This document shows, one piece after another, positions 11,401 through 23,826 of a DNA stretch of 64,000 nucleotides (the first letter of the stretch is position 1; each line of letters starts with the position of its first letter). The translations under genes were made by a program, and so were the position numbers. The DNA is from Pegea sp. RAD2-039 (lineage: Eukaryota; Chordata; Thaliacea; Salpida; Salpidae): contig JAQGEQ010000175.1 in NCBI GenBank assembly GCA_034620365.1, positions 2,531,907 to 2,595,906 on the forward strand, written 5' to 3'. A model generated the notes under the pieces. The model had not been told where the DNA came from. It saw only the letters and a program-made list of their open reading frames with translations, and did no database searches.

Positions 11401-12694
11401 CAAGATATTTTTACAACTATTTCATTTGCTAAAAGCTTTAAATTAAGTATTCCGAAATCATTATTTAAAAAACCCCTGACATAATATTGAGGGCGTGGAA
11501 TTTTTAATCATCTAAAGCTTGTCTTAGAAAGCTTCAAATGAACTTGATCAATTGGAGATCCATTTGATAAAATCTAAAGTTCAAAGGGATCAACACTTAA
11601 TGTCAAATATGTAATTTTTAATTTTATAAATGATTATAGAATTATATAGATGTCAGAAGTAAGCCAGTCTTTAGCACCTTCGACCACCTAGCACAAGACC
11701 TGTCTGTATGAAAGGTCGATTTTGGGTTTGTTGGCTGGGAAGTTGAAGACACTGAGTCGGCTCAAATAAGCTTCTCTGCTTTGAATGGGATTTTTGCAAA
11801 TATTTATTGAAAGATTTCATGATGCTGCCGACAGCAAGACTAGTTGGTGAAAAAAATTTAACAAAATGTAACCTGATACACAAAGCAGACAGCTGCACAA
11901 CCTTCGAGTCTGACCCTGTTCCATATCTGACAATATATTCAATTTCATTAGGGTCCAAAGCAGTTTCCAAACTGAAATAAGAAAAACAATTTGAAAGAAG
12001 AAAGAGATTTTCAATTTGTAGCTGACGATTTATCTTTTCCTGCCTCTTCATCATTTCCATCATTAGATTGAGAAGCTTTCTGCCAGTCAAGGATGGTACA
12101 GTCAGATCTGTGACCAAGTGACATCTTAGATAAAGTGACAGCACATCAAAACCAACCTTCTTAATTTGCCTACTGTCACTTCGACTTCCTCATCAATAAA
12201 ATAACGATCCTTGACAAAGTTAAAGATTGTTTCTTTTAGCTGATCAATTTTAGATCGCTTGACAAAAGATACCAAAAAGAAGACAGGCTTCTAAAAAAAG
12301 TTAGGAAATAATTGCTATCAAAGTTGTTTAAGAAGATATGAGAAGACCTTCAAAACATCAGGGATTAAGTTTATCTTCTTCAGAGCTCTTTCTTCACTAT
12401 AAAGAGCCTCTTGATATGTTAGATTGAGTTTATCAGTAATATCACAAGACCAAACTAAGCTGTTGTACAAAATTGTCCGTTCATAAAATATCCTAAAAAA
12501 TCAAACAGATTAAATAAAGTTTATAGAATGGTTAAAGGTTGTTACATTACAATTTGTAATAACAAAATAAAACAAACTGACTCATAATTCCTAAAAATCT
12601 CATTGGTGATAGAACAACAAAAGACCTTTTCATCAGGTTCCAAGTCCTCTGGAAGCTCCATCAAGTCAAATTTTCGTTTATTTAGCAAAGGCAT
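2422..12694 (-). CDS. BAZ1A: BAZ1A/ACF1-like chromatin-remodelling subunit (multi-exon)
   Basis: Large non-catalytic subunit of ISWI remodellers (ACF/CHRAC), acting in the nucleus. Domain exons run in ACF1 order. The start at 12694 (MPLLNKRKF) opens a WAC domain (12157-12694) with LVWSC and FVKDRYF segments. A basic stretch with RKLCRLLLKANC lies near 11290-11340 and continues to about 11100. Next come a charged coiled coil and a WSRVREDLECDDL motif (6170-6550), a DDT domain (about 5960-6110), WHIM segments (5490-5640 and 5100-5300), a YRRYW-like HRRYW/PGL block (4490-4790), a PHD finger with CDCCDRGHH (3430-3700), and a bromodomain with HQDSWPFLQPVD and VFDNCHHYN (2440-2900). The gene ends at TGA 2422-2424. 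A roughly 4-kb intron between the N-terminal part and the coiled coil holds an LRR gene on the other strand. An in-frame stop near 11084 must be spliced out (weak AAG/GTTGTA donor just upstream), otherwise the N-terminal part is a separate short transcript. Orthology is firm; single-gene continuity is inferred. Confidence 0.85.
3214..3304. repeat. 18-bp GA-rich tandem repeat in a BAZ1A-like intron
   Basis: Units of gatgaagatgaggatcat or ...ggattat lie at 3214-3231, 3232-3249 and 3250-3267. A shortened 12-bp unit (3268-3279), another full unit (3280-3297) and a partial one follow. On the gene's strand it is a pyrimidine-rich CATCTTCATC array starting right after the splice donor that follows the PHD exon. 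On the plus strand it could encode an Asp/Glu run, but nothing suggests a plus-strand gene here. Confidence 0.85.
7503..10707 (+). CDS. Secreted leucine-rich-repeat protein, nested in BAZ1A-like intron
   Basis: The start at 7503 gives a hydrophobic signal peptide (VSFLWFCFIFLFVHRISAFF). About twelve exons follow with matching phases: 7503-7606, 7657-8008, 8064-8206, 8261-8426, 8593-8732, 8779-8965, 9018-9143, 9196-9342, 9397-9573, 9622-9751, 9807-10468 and 10522-10707, about 840 residues. Extracellular LRRs of 23-25 residues run through most of it, for example LKVLDLSFNRLRSLPEDFF and LQQLDLSDNRLTQLSSSTF. A Cys-containing segment (8880-8965) interrupts them. No transmembrane segment or GPI-like tail is seen, so secretion is likely. 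It lies on the plus strand inside a large intron of the minus-strand BAZ1A-like gene. AATAAA at 10765 supports the 3' end. The family is clear, but the ligand and exact orthologue are not recognisable. Confidence 0.85.
10765..10770 (+). promoter_or_regulatory. Polyadenylation signal of LRR gene
   Basis: AATAAA lies 58 bp after the LRR gene's TAA stop. A second run of AATAAA-like sequence lies at about 11022, beyond the 33-bp repeat, so the repeat may be in an alternative longer 3' untranslated region. Confidence 0.55.
10784..10965. repeat. 33-bp tandem repeat, 5.5 copies, after LRR gene
   Basis: The 33-bp unit begins GTTGGTTGTCATAGTGATGA and ends GTCTCTGAAGCAA. Copies run at 10784-10816 (two mismatches), 10817-10849, 10850-10882, 10883-10915, 10916-10948, and a 17-bp partial at 10949-10965. 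Copies 2-5 are identical. The GTTGTCATAGTGAT core resembles an RFX X-box with a weak right half. Because 33 is a multiple of three it stays open in some frames, but it follows the LRR stop codon and I read it as non-coding. Confidence 0.92.
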
Positions 12695-15600
12695 TATTAT
12701 GGCTAAATAGTTAGTTAATCAGTGATAAAGTCTATAGAAATTGCATAAACAAATTATTTTCATCATCCTCATTAAAAGATTGATAATTTTAATTTTTATA
12801 AATACCAATACTAACTTCTATTCAAACATTTAAATATTTACACTATTAAGGCAAAGAAAGTTTTAGTTAATTACTTTTTTATTAGACATTTTCTAGTTTT
12901 GGAAGAGTTAATCAAAATTGATAAAACAATTAGTATAACATTTCTTTTAGATTCTCCTTAAATTCAGAATAAGATGTCAACAAGCTTATTGTTTTAGTTA
13001 TGCTATACTCAGTGAACCAGTTGCCCCAGACTAATACTCCAATATAACTTTAAATTGTAATTTGTCATTAATTTAAAAATTTAATTAAAATTTAAATACA
13101 TTTTTAAGTAAAGTTTTATATAAACATATACTATAAAAAATTATATCAGTTGTTTAAAATATATATTGAAACTAAACACAAATTTTGGTTAAAAATGTGC
13201 AGGCCAATCATAAATAAATGAGCAATCAAATGTATAAACACTTGTATATTTCATATATAACAAATTTTACACAATATTCTATGTTGCTTTAGAATTTAAA
13301 AATCATAAAGAACAAAAAAAAATACTATCAATCAAAATATTAAGCAACTAAATAAATACAACTAAAGATAAAAGTCTAACAATAAAAACATAAACAAAAA
13401 TAAGACATTTGTTGCTTTATATATAATAAAGGGTAAAATATAAACATAAGTTGTATATCAAGGCATGAATATTATTTTCACCAACAACTTATTTCATTAG
13501 TAAGCAATAGATGCAATAAATTTTAGTATGCTTATAATCATAAACAATTAATAATATTAGTTAATAATTAAAAATTGAATTTTTATATATAAAAGTAAGT
13601 TACATTTAAGTCTATTTAGTTCAACTATATGTATGAATCCTATTAAAAATTGTACTTAAAAAATGTTATAATCAAATTACTTTAGCTCCGAAGACGGTTT
13701 GATATATATTTGAAAAATTTGAAAATTTTTTATAAAACTGTATAAAAACATATAATAATAACTTTCTTCAAAATGTTTATCAACAAGACGTTTTCTGATA
13801 TAAAATAAAACTACTTTATAGCTTAGAGATCTATAATGATGAGCAATTAACAGCAATAACAAAACATTACAAAATATTAATTAAAAGATTTTGAAAACAA
13901 AAAATATAAAACATTCTCTGTGCTTCAAGATGATCTTTTGTGAGATGGATAAGACTTGAGATTTTAATGAAGAGTTGTTAATAAAAGTAAATAGTATGAT
14001 GTTCAATTATAAACTTGAAAATTTTTTATAACTGTCATACTTAAGCAATGATCATACAGTTTTGTGAGTTGAGTTATTTACAATGTTAATATAAATTAAT
14101 AATGAAAAACACATATATATAATTAATTATTTAAGAGTGAAAATATTTTAAAAATCTCCCAATTTTTCATTTTTAAAGAAATATTAAATGATAATTTTTT
14201 TAATAATATCATTAGATAATAAAATAAAACCATTACAAAAATTGTCACCAGATTACTCGTACAAAAACAGCTATCAATAAAATATACAATAAACAGAAAC
14301 TATATCTAATACCATTTATGAAGTTTGATTTTTTTTAAATAAGACCATAAGGTCAGATAGAAAGACAATATATTTTTGCAATAAAACTATCTATATGAAA
14401 TATATGTTGCCGCTTAAATCATGCTTTTCTCACAGTGATTCCAATTCATTATTTGGAATATTTGACAATCTTTCAGTCAAAAACAACAAATTTAGAATCT
14501 TGAACATGGTTTTTTTATTTGCCATTTTTCATTAAAAAATCTTAAACTGTAAGTTTTCAATATATATTTTAGTTTTATTTAATGGTTTTACAGTACTGTT
14601 TCAAGTGTAATAAAAGTTGATTTTTAAGACGTTGAAAATATAATCGACAAAAAATGAAACTATTGTCGAAAGCGAATGATATAAAGTATGATATGATTAA
14701 AGATTTTTTTAATGCATCACTTTTTATATCACGTGTAATGATGCAAAATTCTATACAAGTGTTTGTTAAAAAGCAGAATAATTCTGCAAATCTTTGAGAG
14801 TTAACATCATTGTATGATTAAGAAGATCAAAACTAGTAAGAGTGAATGACAAAAACATACCTTTTGAAATTAGATTTTAAATGTAACTTAGTTTAATTTT
14901 TTATTAGCAAGTTACACTTTTGTTTTGAGTTTTTTCGATCCTAATTTAATCTTTATGACTTTTTTAAGATACAAACTCCAAAGTTGTTAATATTTTGTAA
15001 AAACGTTTAGTTATTGTAAAAATAAAATATCGTTAAAACTTCGAAAAGATTATATTTCAAATGATAAAATCTAGTTTTATAAGTTAGGTGGATGATGTTC
15101 ATCAATGAATCATATGACCAGTAGATGAGAAACAAGTTTGCAAATTTATTATAGAAAAGTTTATCATTAAGTTATCATTTAAGATATAAAAGCAAAAAAG
15201 TTGCACCTGTTTTCTGCTATGATTTTTTTAACAAATGATCTTGACTTATTTTCATAATTAAAATATTAAGATTTATGAAATAATTATATAAAATTAGCAC
15301 ATTCGAGTACTTTAAACCATTATATTTTTCGATCAATTAGCATTCTAAAACTTTTCTTTTTTTATTATAATTCTTCTATACTTATAACCTGTAACCACCT
15401 GTATGGGCTAAGAATTGATGTATTGTAGTTTATCCATTTAGTTTACAGATCTATGATTAAATAAAATTGTTGTATAGTTTATTTGTAAGACTTCATAAAT
15501 TGTAATAAATTAACTAATAGATAAAATTCATCTTTATATTATATTTATAATATATTATTATTTGAAATTTAGCCATACGTTTTTTTCTACATACCTTTCA

Positions 15601-17089
15601 AAACTATGAATAATTTATAATTTTTAAAACTAAGTATTTTGTCGAAGTTTCTTTTTGATTCAAGTTGTAATTTAGTTTAAATATTTTTTTTCTAGGAAAA
15701 ACGCTCAGCTTTGAAGCATAAACATTAATTTTGTAGATGTTTACTACTAACTCATTCAGCGTTTCTATTTAGTTTGATAGCAAGATTGAAAGTTTTCGGT
15801 AGCAATACTCAAACCTAAAATATTGAAATAATTTTTATTCATAACTCTGCTTTATGATTTTAACACGTTTAACAGATTCTTTTGTTAAAAAAATAAACCA
15901 AAGACTAATATACTGCAAGTACTATGTGAAAGCATTTCTTGTTTGGTTGGAATTGCCTCACTTATTACTCTTTACAATGTTTCATACCAATTTGGAGATA
16001 AATTGCAAAGTAGAGTGACATATTTATGACAGTATTTTAATATCGGAGAGCCAATGTTTGAGATGGTACTTTCTGGAACTATAAATTTAAAAGTAAAAAA
16101 TATCCAAAATTTCAGATAAAAAATATTAAAGATTATTTCATTTGACATCTTAAAATCATTTCATCATATAGCACGTCTTAGTTTTATCCATTATCTTAAT
16201 ATTTTTCTCGACCTAAATCTTATTTTCATCTAATTAAAACTGTTAATTTGTATTAGTCAATCAAAATCTGAACAAATTGACTAGTATTACTAAATACTAA
16301 AAATTTACTAATAATGAATTTTTATCTTATTATATCTTAATGTTATATCTTTTTAATAATGAAAGTTTTATCATAGTAATAAGTGTTGACTAACATGATA
16401 TATATTTAATAAATTTCTGAACATTGTTATCTGAACATTTTAATCATTTATAAACACTAATGTTTAGATGAGGTTTAAATATTTGAAAAAATTAAAAAAA
16501 AACATGTCTTATATCTATTAAATAGCTGACAAGATTTGTTGGTAACAAATATGCAATAAAAACTAGCTGATTTGTTTGTAGATGAATTAGTTTGTGTGTA
16601 TCAACATCTTCAGTAATTTTATTCGCTATGAGTTGCAGCTTTTTATTCATCTTAACTACTAATTGAGTCTGATTATGAGAAAGCATCATTGATGACTTTA
16701 ATAATTTTAAATAAGTTTTATTTGATATCAACTTCCAACAACTCACTTCCCTATAGTAACAATTTAATATTTTTCTTATTACATTCTTATCATAAGAAGC
16801 AGAGAATCTATTTGTAAAAAATTTCACATCTGAATACAGATATGAAATAGAAACCTGTAAAAGTAGAAAACTCAATGTGAAGACCCAAATCTAATTAAAT
16901 TAATTTCAACAAAATACACAACTCTCTTCCATCAACTACAATTTTCTGAAACATTTTATCACAAAATGCTTTTTTGATTAAATCAAAACTAATATGCACA
17001 CTCAGCCAATATCAGACAAAATATTGAGACATTTTTTGTAAAAATAACTGTTTATTAAAAATAATAAAATTTGGGATCTGATTCAATTT
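12695..17089. other. AT-rich gene-poor stretch
   Basis: The 5' side of the BAZ1A-like gene, then over 4 kb of very AT-rich DNA without a convincing gene. One minus-strand open frame (16492-16875, 127 codons) follows a good splice acceptor near 16862, but it matches no family I know and has no identifiable partner exon, so I did not call it. No repeats longer than simple AT tracts were noticed. Confidence 0.6.
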
Positions 17090-17938
17090 TTAATCTAATA
17101 TCACAAACCCAAGATCTTTCAGATGAGTCAAATCTTCAGAAGATGAACATTGTGGTTTGTCATCAAAATGAGATTGATCCGGAGCTCTAGGGACATCTGG
17201 GAAATGTCTTTTTCTGTCGAAAGAAATTAATTCCTTTTTTTTTTCTTCTTTAAGATCATCTCGATCATCAAAGAGCGGGGTATTTGCAAACTGATATTCA
17301 GAAATCAATCTCCCTAAATTGTAGTTTTGTGAGAAATCGTTCCTCACATCATCTAAATTAACTTTCGGCTTTCTGTTTGAAGATCCTTCATTTTGTTCCA
17401 GCACATCCTCTAATACATCTTCCAAATGACACACATATTTTTTAGCTTTTTCCAAAAGCATTGTTTTATTGTGTCGTACGCTTTTAACTTTAGTTGCATC
17501 TTCTTGAGGAAGCAACTTTCTAAGAGAATCTAAACTCTCAGTAATACCTTTCCTAAAAATAATAAAAATTTCACTTTTAAATATTTATTCAACAAATTTT
17601 GATAAATTACTTTGAAAAGCTTTTTTCAAAAAAATATTAAGAAAGTAAATATCTTGTTACAGTAAAAATCCATTTTTAAGTCAAAAGAAATATAATCAAA
17701 TGTCCGCCTATTATTATTACTATTCAAATTTAATATTATAAATAATTTTAAAATATAAATTTTATTATCTTTTAATTGAAAGGAAGATATTAGACTAAAT
17801 AATAATTTAATAAAAAATTTAATAAATGAATTATTGAGTTGAAAATTACCGATGACGTGCTTGAGTTAGCTTTCTTCGTTCTTTTCGACTAAAAAGAGGA
17901 AAGCTTGAAGGAGCCGATTGTGATTTATTTTCAGACAT
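17090..17938 (-). CDS. Small bHLH-like protein with atypical basic region
   Basis: Two exons: 17850-17938 (MSENKSQSAPSSFPLF...) and 17090-17552, joined in phase with consensus splice sites, about 183 residues. Residues 20-75 look like basic helix-loop-helix: ERRKLTQARHRKGIT, helix 1 ESLDSLRKLLP, a loop with KVKSVRHNK, and helix 2 TMLLEKAKKYVCHLE. Against HES/HEY-type domains helix 1 aligns without gaps. The usual E-box-contacting Glu of the basic region appears to be Gln (LTQARHR), so DNA contact may be altered. The remainder is acidic, with Glu/Asp runs and no known domain. A nuclear role as a DNA-binding or dimerising factor is inferred. I cannot assign a subfamily. Confidence 0.6.
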
Positions 17939-19642
17939 TTTAAAGAAAATTACAATTATTTCTACTGCAATAAGTGTCTTCAGATTGAAAATTGTCGTCG
18001 ATTTTAAGAGAAACTATTTGTAATTAATTACCACGGAAAATTAATTAATATAAAAGTGTTGCCTGCTTAAATAACAAAACTAAACGGTTTAATTTAAATT
18101 CTCATTAAATTAAAGAAAAGCATATCAAACTTTTCAGTTTATTTATTTCCATTATTATATTTAACATTTCACATTAGCTTTTCTACGTTTTTACACGGAG
18201 AAACTGAAGAATAAACATGATTGATTGCTTTTTTATCATAAAAATGTGATCGTTTTATTGCCCAAAAGGTTTTGGTTGACAAGAAATCAAAGGGTAATAA
18301 TGTTTTTACACTATTTGTTCAATTTTATAATCTAAACTAGTGATTATTTACTTATGCACAGTACTATATCATCCGTGAAACATTTTTATAATCTTTTAAA
18401 GCCATTCTTTAAATTTTAGGTGGATAGCACAACAACATTTATATATACGTTTTTTTTCAAATACTTATTGCCTAAGATAGTTTTAGCTGACAGCTTTTAA
18501 AAATATTTGTGACAGTCCAGAGATTCAAACACTTACTGGTTAACTAACAGGAAGTGTTGACAAGTTATGATGAGAGCTAACGCCCCAGAAAATATATTAT
18601 TAACTTTCTTCTTAAGTACCGAGTAATAATTTATTAATATCTATAAATGAAATATCTTATATCTATCAGGAAACATGTTAGAAAACTTTACAAACTAAAG
18701 AGCAGCTAAGGTTACTAAAAAAATCTTTTGGAATCGATAAAGTCAGCTTTGACTATGAAATTTTGCGCTGTATATAAGAATATTAATTTATTATAAAAAT
18801 AATAAAGTAGAACTCCGATAACGAAGACTTGTTCACCACATCGTTCTTTATTGTACCTTGCTTAAACTAATTATACAGTAATAAATATCTACGTAAGTAA
18901 AGTCTTGCCTATCTGCGTTCAACATTTTTATAAGCTTTTGAAATAATAACTTAAGGTGTTACTTAAAGATTTTTAGGCAATAATAGTGCATTGGTAGTTT
19001 TGATAATCTAAGTATTTTAAATCAGACTTCTTATTGTATTGTCAGACAGTAAGACTAATCACAATCATTGCTAAAAATATTAAGCTGAAATAAATATTTA
19101 TTTTAACAAATGTACTTGTTGTAGTTCTAAGATGTTGAATTTAAATATTGATTAATTCTACTGCTAGCATAATAAATAAAATTGTTTTATATTTTGATTT
19201 CAATTAAAAGACATATTGTCGTTAATATTAAAATACTGATGACATTTTTCACAATAGAATCTTAATAATTATTTAAGTTGTTTTATTGAATTTTGTAAAT
19301 CCTGTCTACTTTATTATTGTTTAACAATTTTACATAATTTTTATTTAATTTTCACAATAATTTATAAAACCTCTCTTATTTACTACACTGTTTACTGTAC
19401 TTTCTCAGATTACCTTAGTAAACTTGTTTTTTATAGAACTTTTGTAGTTGGCAGGTTTTTATTTAATTTTTTTTATCTAATAAATATAATATATACATAG
19501 CATTTTCATGTAAAATAAAATTTTAAAGATTAAGTTGAAATTATTTTCTAAATTCTTCCTATCATTATTATTTCATTTATACTATTTCTTTACATTTTAT
19601 TTTGTTCTTTTCAAAACTTATAGCATTAAGTTTAAGATAAAC
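17939..19642. other. Intergenic region, no gene seen
   Basis: AT-rich DNA between the divergent bHLH-like and FAM187-like genes. It must hold both promoters, but no distinctive element was recognised. Confidence 0.55.
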
Positions 19643-21362
19643 ATGTTTATAATGCTTGTTTATATTTATTACTGCTTAATTTTTTACCCATTCGGAAAGT
19701 GTGGATTTTTTGATAAGGATACCGAAAATTTACAAACTAAATACTACGATAAGTTCATAGGCGAAAGTTTGTCATTAAAATGCGAATTTGAAGCGACTGA
19801 AAAAGAAATGAAAGTTATTTGGCAGACTGTTAGGTAGGTAAACAATCGTTTTGATTATATTTTTATCTAGTTATAACAACATTTAAACATGAAATTTATA
19901 ACTTAAAGTTTGTTTTATAAAGCCAGAAAATATGTTTTTTTAGCTATTATCCTTTAAAAAAAAAGGAAAATTCGAAAAAAACAATCGATGATCCTATACG
20001 TTTTAATGTCATCAACAATGAAAAGAGCTCACTTTATTTCATTCAGACTTTGCTAATAGAAGATTCTGGTATAGTAAAAGAATTTTTAAGTCACGATCTT
20101 CTGCTTCTAGTAATTAGTTCTTTATTGGTTTAAATTACGAGCTTTGTTATATTTAGAAATTATTTATAGGAAAATATAAGTGTGTAAAAGCAGATAATGT
20201 TGATGTAACTATCCATGTTTGGTTTATAAGTGTTCATGACTCTGCTAAAATGGAATTTGTTTTGACAAATAGAGGACAGACTCCTTATGCTGATATTGTG
20301 AGTTTATTGAAAGCAATCTTGTAAATGTTTTATTTACTTTGATTAATAATTGATGTCAATTAGTTTTAGTCCTAAAATTTTTTTGGATGTTTTTAAGTTG
20401 TGCTGTGAAAATAAGCACAAGTAAAATTTTGTCATCAATTTTATTTATGTAGAATAAACAAAAAATAAGAATTAACATTTTTAGTTTGCTGAATTTCTAA
20501 AAAAAAAATTTATGAAATGCTTTTGAATAATTCATATTTAAGGACAAAGGTAAAGTACAAGTAAAGTTGCTTTGGACTTCTTGGGGTGCATGTGATGGGT
20601 GCGAAGGTCGAGGTGAAAGAAAAAGGTAAATTGACATTTAAAAAATGTCAACAAATTTTATTGCCTCAAGTTGTTTTGTTAAAGATTTGGATTTTGTTAT
20701 ACTTTTTGGGATGGTAAGAAACTTCAATGTAATTCAAATTCAATTCCATTTCTACTTAAAAGTATGGCAGTCAATAAAAAAGAGTTGATCCAAGTAAAAA
20801 CTTGCTACAAAGAGTGCCCATATAAAAGTATTGAGCCAACCAAATTAGAAACATTTTGCGACTTGAAGTTACTTCTTAGAATTCATTTTAAGAGGATATC
20901 AACGTCACAACTTACTTGCTGGTAAGCAATTAGTACTATCCTGTGATACTCTAATATCACCCAGATCTGTGATTCGTTGGCAACTTGATGACGTCACTCT
21001 GCGTCGGAACGATTACAGTTTTCGATACAAGTATAATGAGCGAGTGTCAATTGAGACTGATAACTCATTATGGTTGAGAAACGGGGGTCCTGAATCCAAA
21101 GATTTACTCAAGTTTGAATTAATTGAAGTGAAAATCAAATGTTGGAGTCAAATTTTTCAGGTTTTCTTGTATTAAGAACCGCTCAGATCGTTATAACTTT
21201 GATGTTGCTACTGAAAAAAGGTCTGAAGATGATGAATCTGTATTTTCCTGGAAGCAACTATACTGGATCGCGTTGACCGCTGTTTGTCAAGTGATAGCTT
21301 TTTTGATTGTGTTCAGTTGTCATCAGTTTTATATTGCTTTATCTGAAATATGGAGAAAGTAA
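19643..21362 (+). CDS. FAM187-like two-Ig-domain membrane protein
   Basis: The chosen start at 19643 opens a hydrophobic signal peptide (MFIMLVYIYYCLIFYPFG). An upstream ATG at 19535 would only add a long hydrophobic leader. Exons: 19643-19833, 19944-20068, 20170-20297, 20543-20625, about 20687-20868, then to 21104 and 21154-21362. The first Ig-like domain ends with LLIEDSGKYKC. Next comes the FAM187 signature block LLWTSWGACDGCEGRGER followed by FGFCY. A second Ig-like region (KQLVLSCDTL ... LLKFSC) precedes one transmembrane helix (LYWIALTAVCQVIAFLIVF) and a short tail, giving a type I membrane protein. Near 20869 the reading frame changes: either a 25-nt GT...AG segment is removed or there is a one-base indel, so function is not certain. 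FAM187 function is poorly known. Confidence 0.6.
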
Positions 21363-21818
21363 TTCTTTTTAGCCATCAAATAAGTCTTGTTTTAATTTAA
21401 GCTTGTTTTTTATGTAATTGATTTGTAAATATTAAATCTGCTAAAATATCGCGTTTTTACGCTTCAATGGATACAATGTCGGCATAGCGATGAAGCAAAT
21501 ACTTTAAAGTTATTTTCAGATTATTTATCAGAACCAAAATAATCCAAATTTTTTTTTGTAATTAATATAAAGTGATTCTAATTCCTTTTTTTTTCATTTT
21601 TTGATTCAAACTGATATTGTTGTTAGATTTATCAGTTTGCTAAAATCATTTTTATTTTTAATAAATAATCCTTTAATTATAAATTGTTTAAAGTTGATGT
21701 TGAAATGAAATAAAAATTATTTATTGATTTCTGTTGTAGCAAATATTTGACATCTACTGAATTCATTTACTTTCAAATAATCATTTTTATAATTCAATAT
21801 TTTGCTTAATAAGAAAAA

Positions 21819-22418
21819 ATGAGTAAAAATACGAAAGAAACAAAAACTTCTGAGTTTTATAAAACAGATTCTAATCTTCCAATGAGGTTTGAAAATCCAA
21901 ATTTATTTCATGGATACAGGTAAGATTAATAAGTTATTAAATCAAAAATGTATATAAAACTTATATATGAAGTCTTAAACAAGTTTTTAAATAAATTCTT
22001 TAACTTTTCCACCTCTAATATTTTCAGTATAAACTTTTAAAGCTTATATAATTAAAATAACTCGAATGCTTTAATGATTTTTAAAATCATTTTTAATTCT
22101 TATTGAGTGAGAGAAACTTACTTAAAAATTGAAATAATAAAAGGGATTTATATAATTAAAAATTAAGTTTCAAATTTTTCTATTATTTATTATTTCAGTG
22201 AGAAAAAGGTACATCCGGTTTATAGAACCACAAATATGAGTTATGGATCAACTAGTCCTAATGTTCATACAGTTCCTACCAAGTTTAAACCAAGAACTCA
22301 AAAGTTTAGTTCTCATCTGGCTAGTTGTGGAATGTACCGAAATCATTCATTTAATACATCTCTTGAAACAAGTTACATTTCTGGTACTAATAACCCAGAG
22401 GACTACAAAGGAAATTGA
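21819..22418 (+). CDS. PIERCE1: PIERCE1-like piercer of ciliary microtubule wall
   Basis: Two exons, 21819-21919 and 22199-22418, give about 106 residues, near the usual family length. Family hallmarks are visible: FYKTDSNLPMRFENP and LFHGYR at the end of exon 1, then PVYRTTNMSYGS, and QKFSSHLASCGMYRNHSFNT in exon 2. Pierce proteins are microtubule inner proteins of motile cilia that bind the doublet wall with CFAP53 and dynein-docking components. The PMRF..P..F.GYR block is closer to PIERCE1 than PIERCE2. Its presence implies motile cilia or flagella. The gene starts about 460 bp after the FAM187-like gene on the same strand. AATAAA at 22472 follows the stop. Confidence 0.85.
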
Positions 22419-23826
22419 AAATAGTCTCTAATTTTCATCATTGCTGAAACTGCAAAATTATGTTTTCTGTGAATAAATGAAACTGCTATCTAATGATCTT
22501 GTGTTTAAAGTTCTGCTGCTAGTTGTGAATAGTTTAGATTATTTATATCATGATATACATTTTTCAATTATTCAATGATTAGTATTCAAATATATAAAAA
22601 TTATATTTTAATTTCACTTGTCTGTGTGCTGATATTATCAAATCAAGTTTATATGCAGAAAAATTAATATAAAAATCAGCAATAGTTCTCTGACAGATAA
22701 TGACAGCTATAATTTTTCCAATTTTAATTTATTAAAGCTTATAATTATTGTTTTGATTTTCTATCAATATTCTCTAAATGTACTTTGTACTTTAGGCAGC
22801 TGCTTCTATCTGCATTATAATTGTTGATAATTCCCATAAGAATATTAAACTGACTTTTCAATGTTTTTATTACTGAATGTTTTCATGTCGTTTCTATATA
22901 TAAGGTCAATTGCCTATTATTTAGTGAAGTAAAATTTGATTTACCTTTTAGTGTTAGATTTTTATTTGTTAATTTAGCTATTTAATCAGCAAGATTTATA
23001 AAAGTTATTAATACTTATTAAAAACACAATTTTTCAGTATTTATGGGTTTTGTAACATACTCGTTGAATGTTTCAAATATAAGTTATCAAAATTATTTAG
23101 CTTTACAACATCCATTAATTAAACTCGAGTCTGAGCCGGGAGAAGTAATCCCAGAGTAAAATTTGTATTAAAGTAAAAAGCAATGATTGGACATAGTAAC
23201 TTCCACAGTAAAAATCTGTTTGTTTAGTTCCATCAACTAATCCGATTTTTAATTTAAAAGACTATAATGGGAGCTTAAAAAGTCTTTAAACATAAAGATT
23301 TTTACACAAAACTTTATTGAATTACTATTTTATCTTTCAGCATATGAAAGACAGACAGTTTTTTGTGTTACTGGTCAATAAAGTATTTACAAAATCTAAA
23401 AATGTCATCAGAAAATTATTAAATAAATGAAAAACTACTTTACTAATTAAATAAATAAGATTTCACCTGTTTAGTGATAACGATTTGTAGAAATACTCTT
23501 TAATTCCCCCATGTGCTTGCACTTGTTTCTAAATAACAGCTGAGGGTTGAGTAGAAGAAAAAGGAACACAGATTTAAAGAGGAAATAAACTTTCAGTTGT
23601 TAGATCATTACGTTGTTAGTATTCACAATACTGTTAGTGTGTTCATTAGATAATTTATAAGGTGACAAGGTTTAGTTTTTTTTTTGTACATAAGTTTTTG
23701 GTTATAAAAGTTAATTAGAAAACAAACTTTGAGGCTTATCTATACCAGAACTTAAAAAAATGTTAGTCATTAGAACATTTTGTAGTTTTAATTGATTTTT
23801 TATATATTTTTTTCGTTTTTAAGATA
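22419..23826. other. Intergenic region, no gene seen
   Basis: AT-rich sequence between PIERCE1 and the type II membrane protein gene. No open frame with family similarity. Confidence 0.5.
22472..22477 (+). promoter_or_regulatory. Polyadenylation signal of PIERCE1
   Basis: AATAAA 54 bp downstream of the PIERCE1 TGA stop. Position and strand fit 3' end formation. Confidence 0.55.

Noticed and set aside
11671-12144. Single long minus-strand frame of 157 codons as its own gene
   Set aside because: It reads through introns of the BAZ1A N-terminal part; internal splice signals and the ACF1 order argue for several short exons.
16492-16875. Minus-strand open frame of 127 codons after a good splice acceptor
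   Set aside because: No family similarity, no partner exon or start context identified, very AT-rich composition; could be chance.
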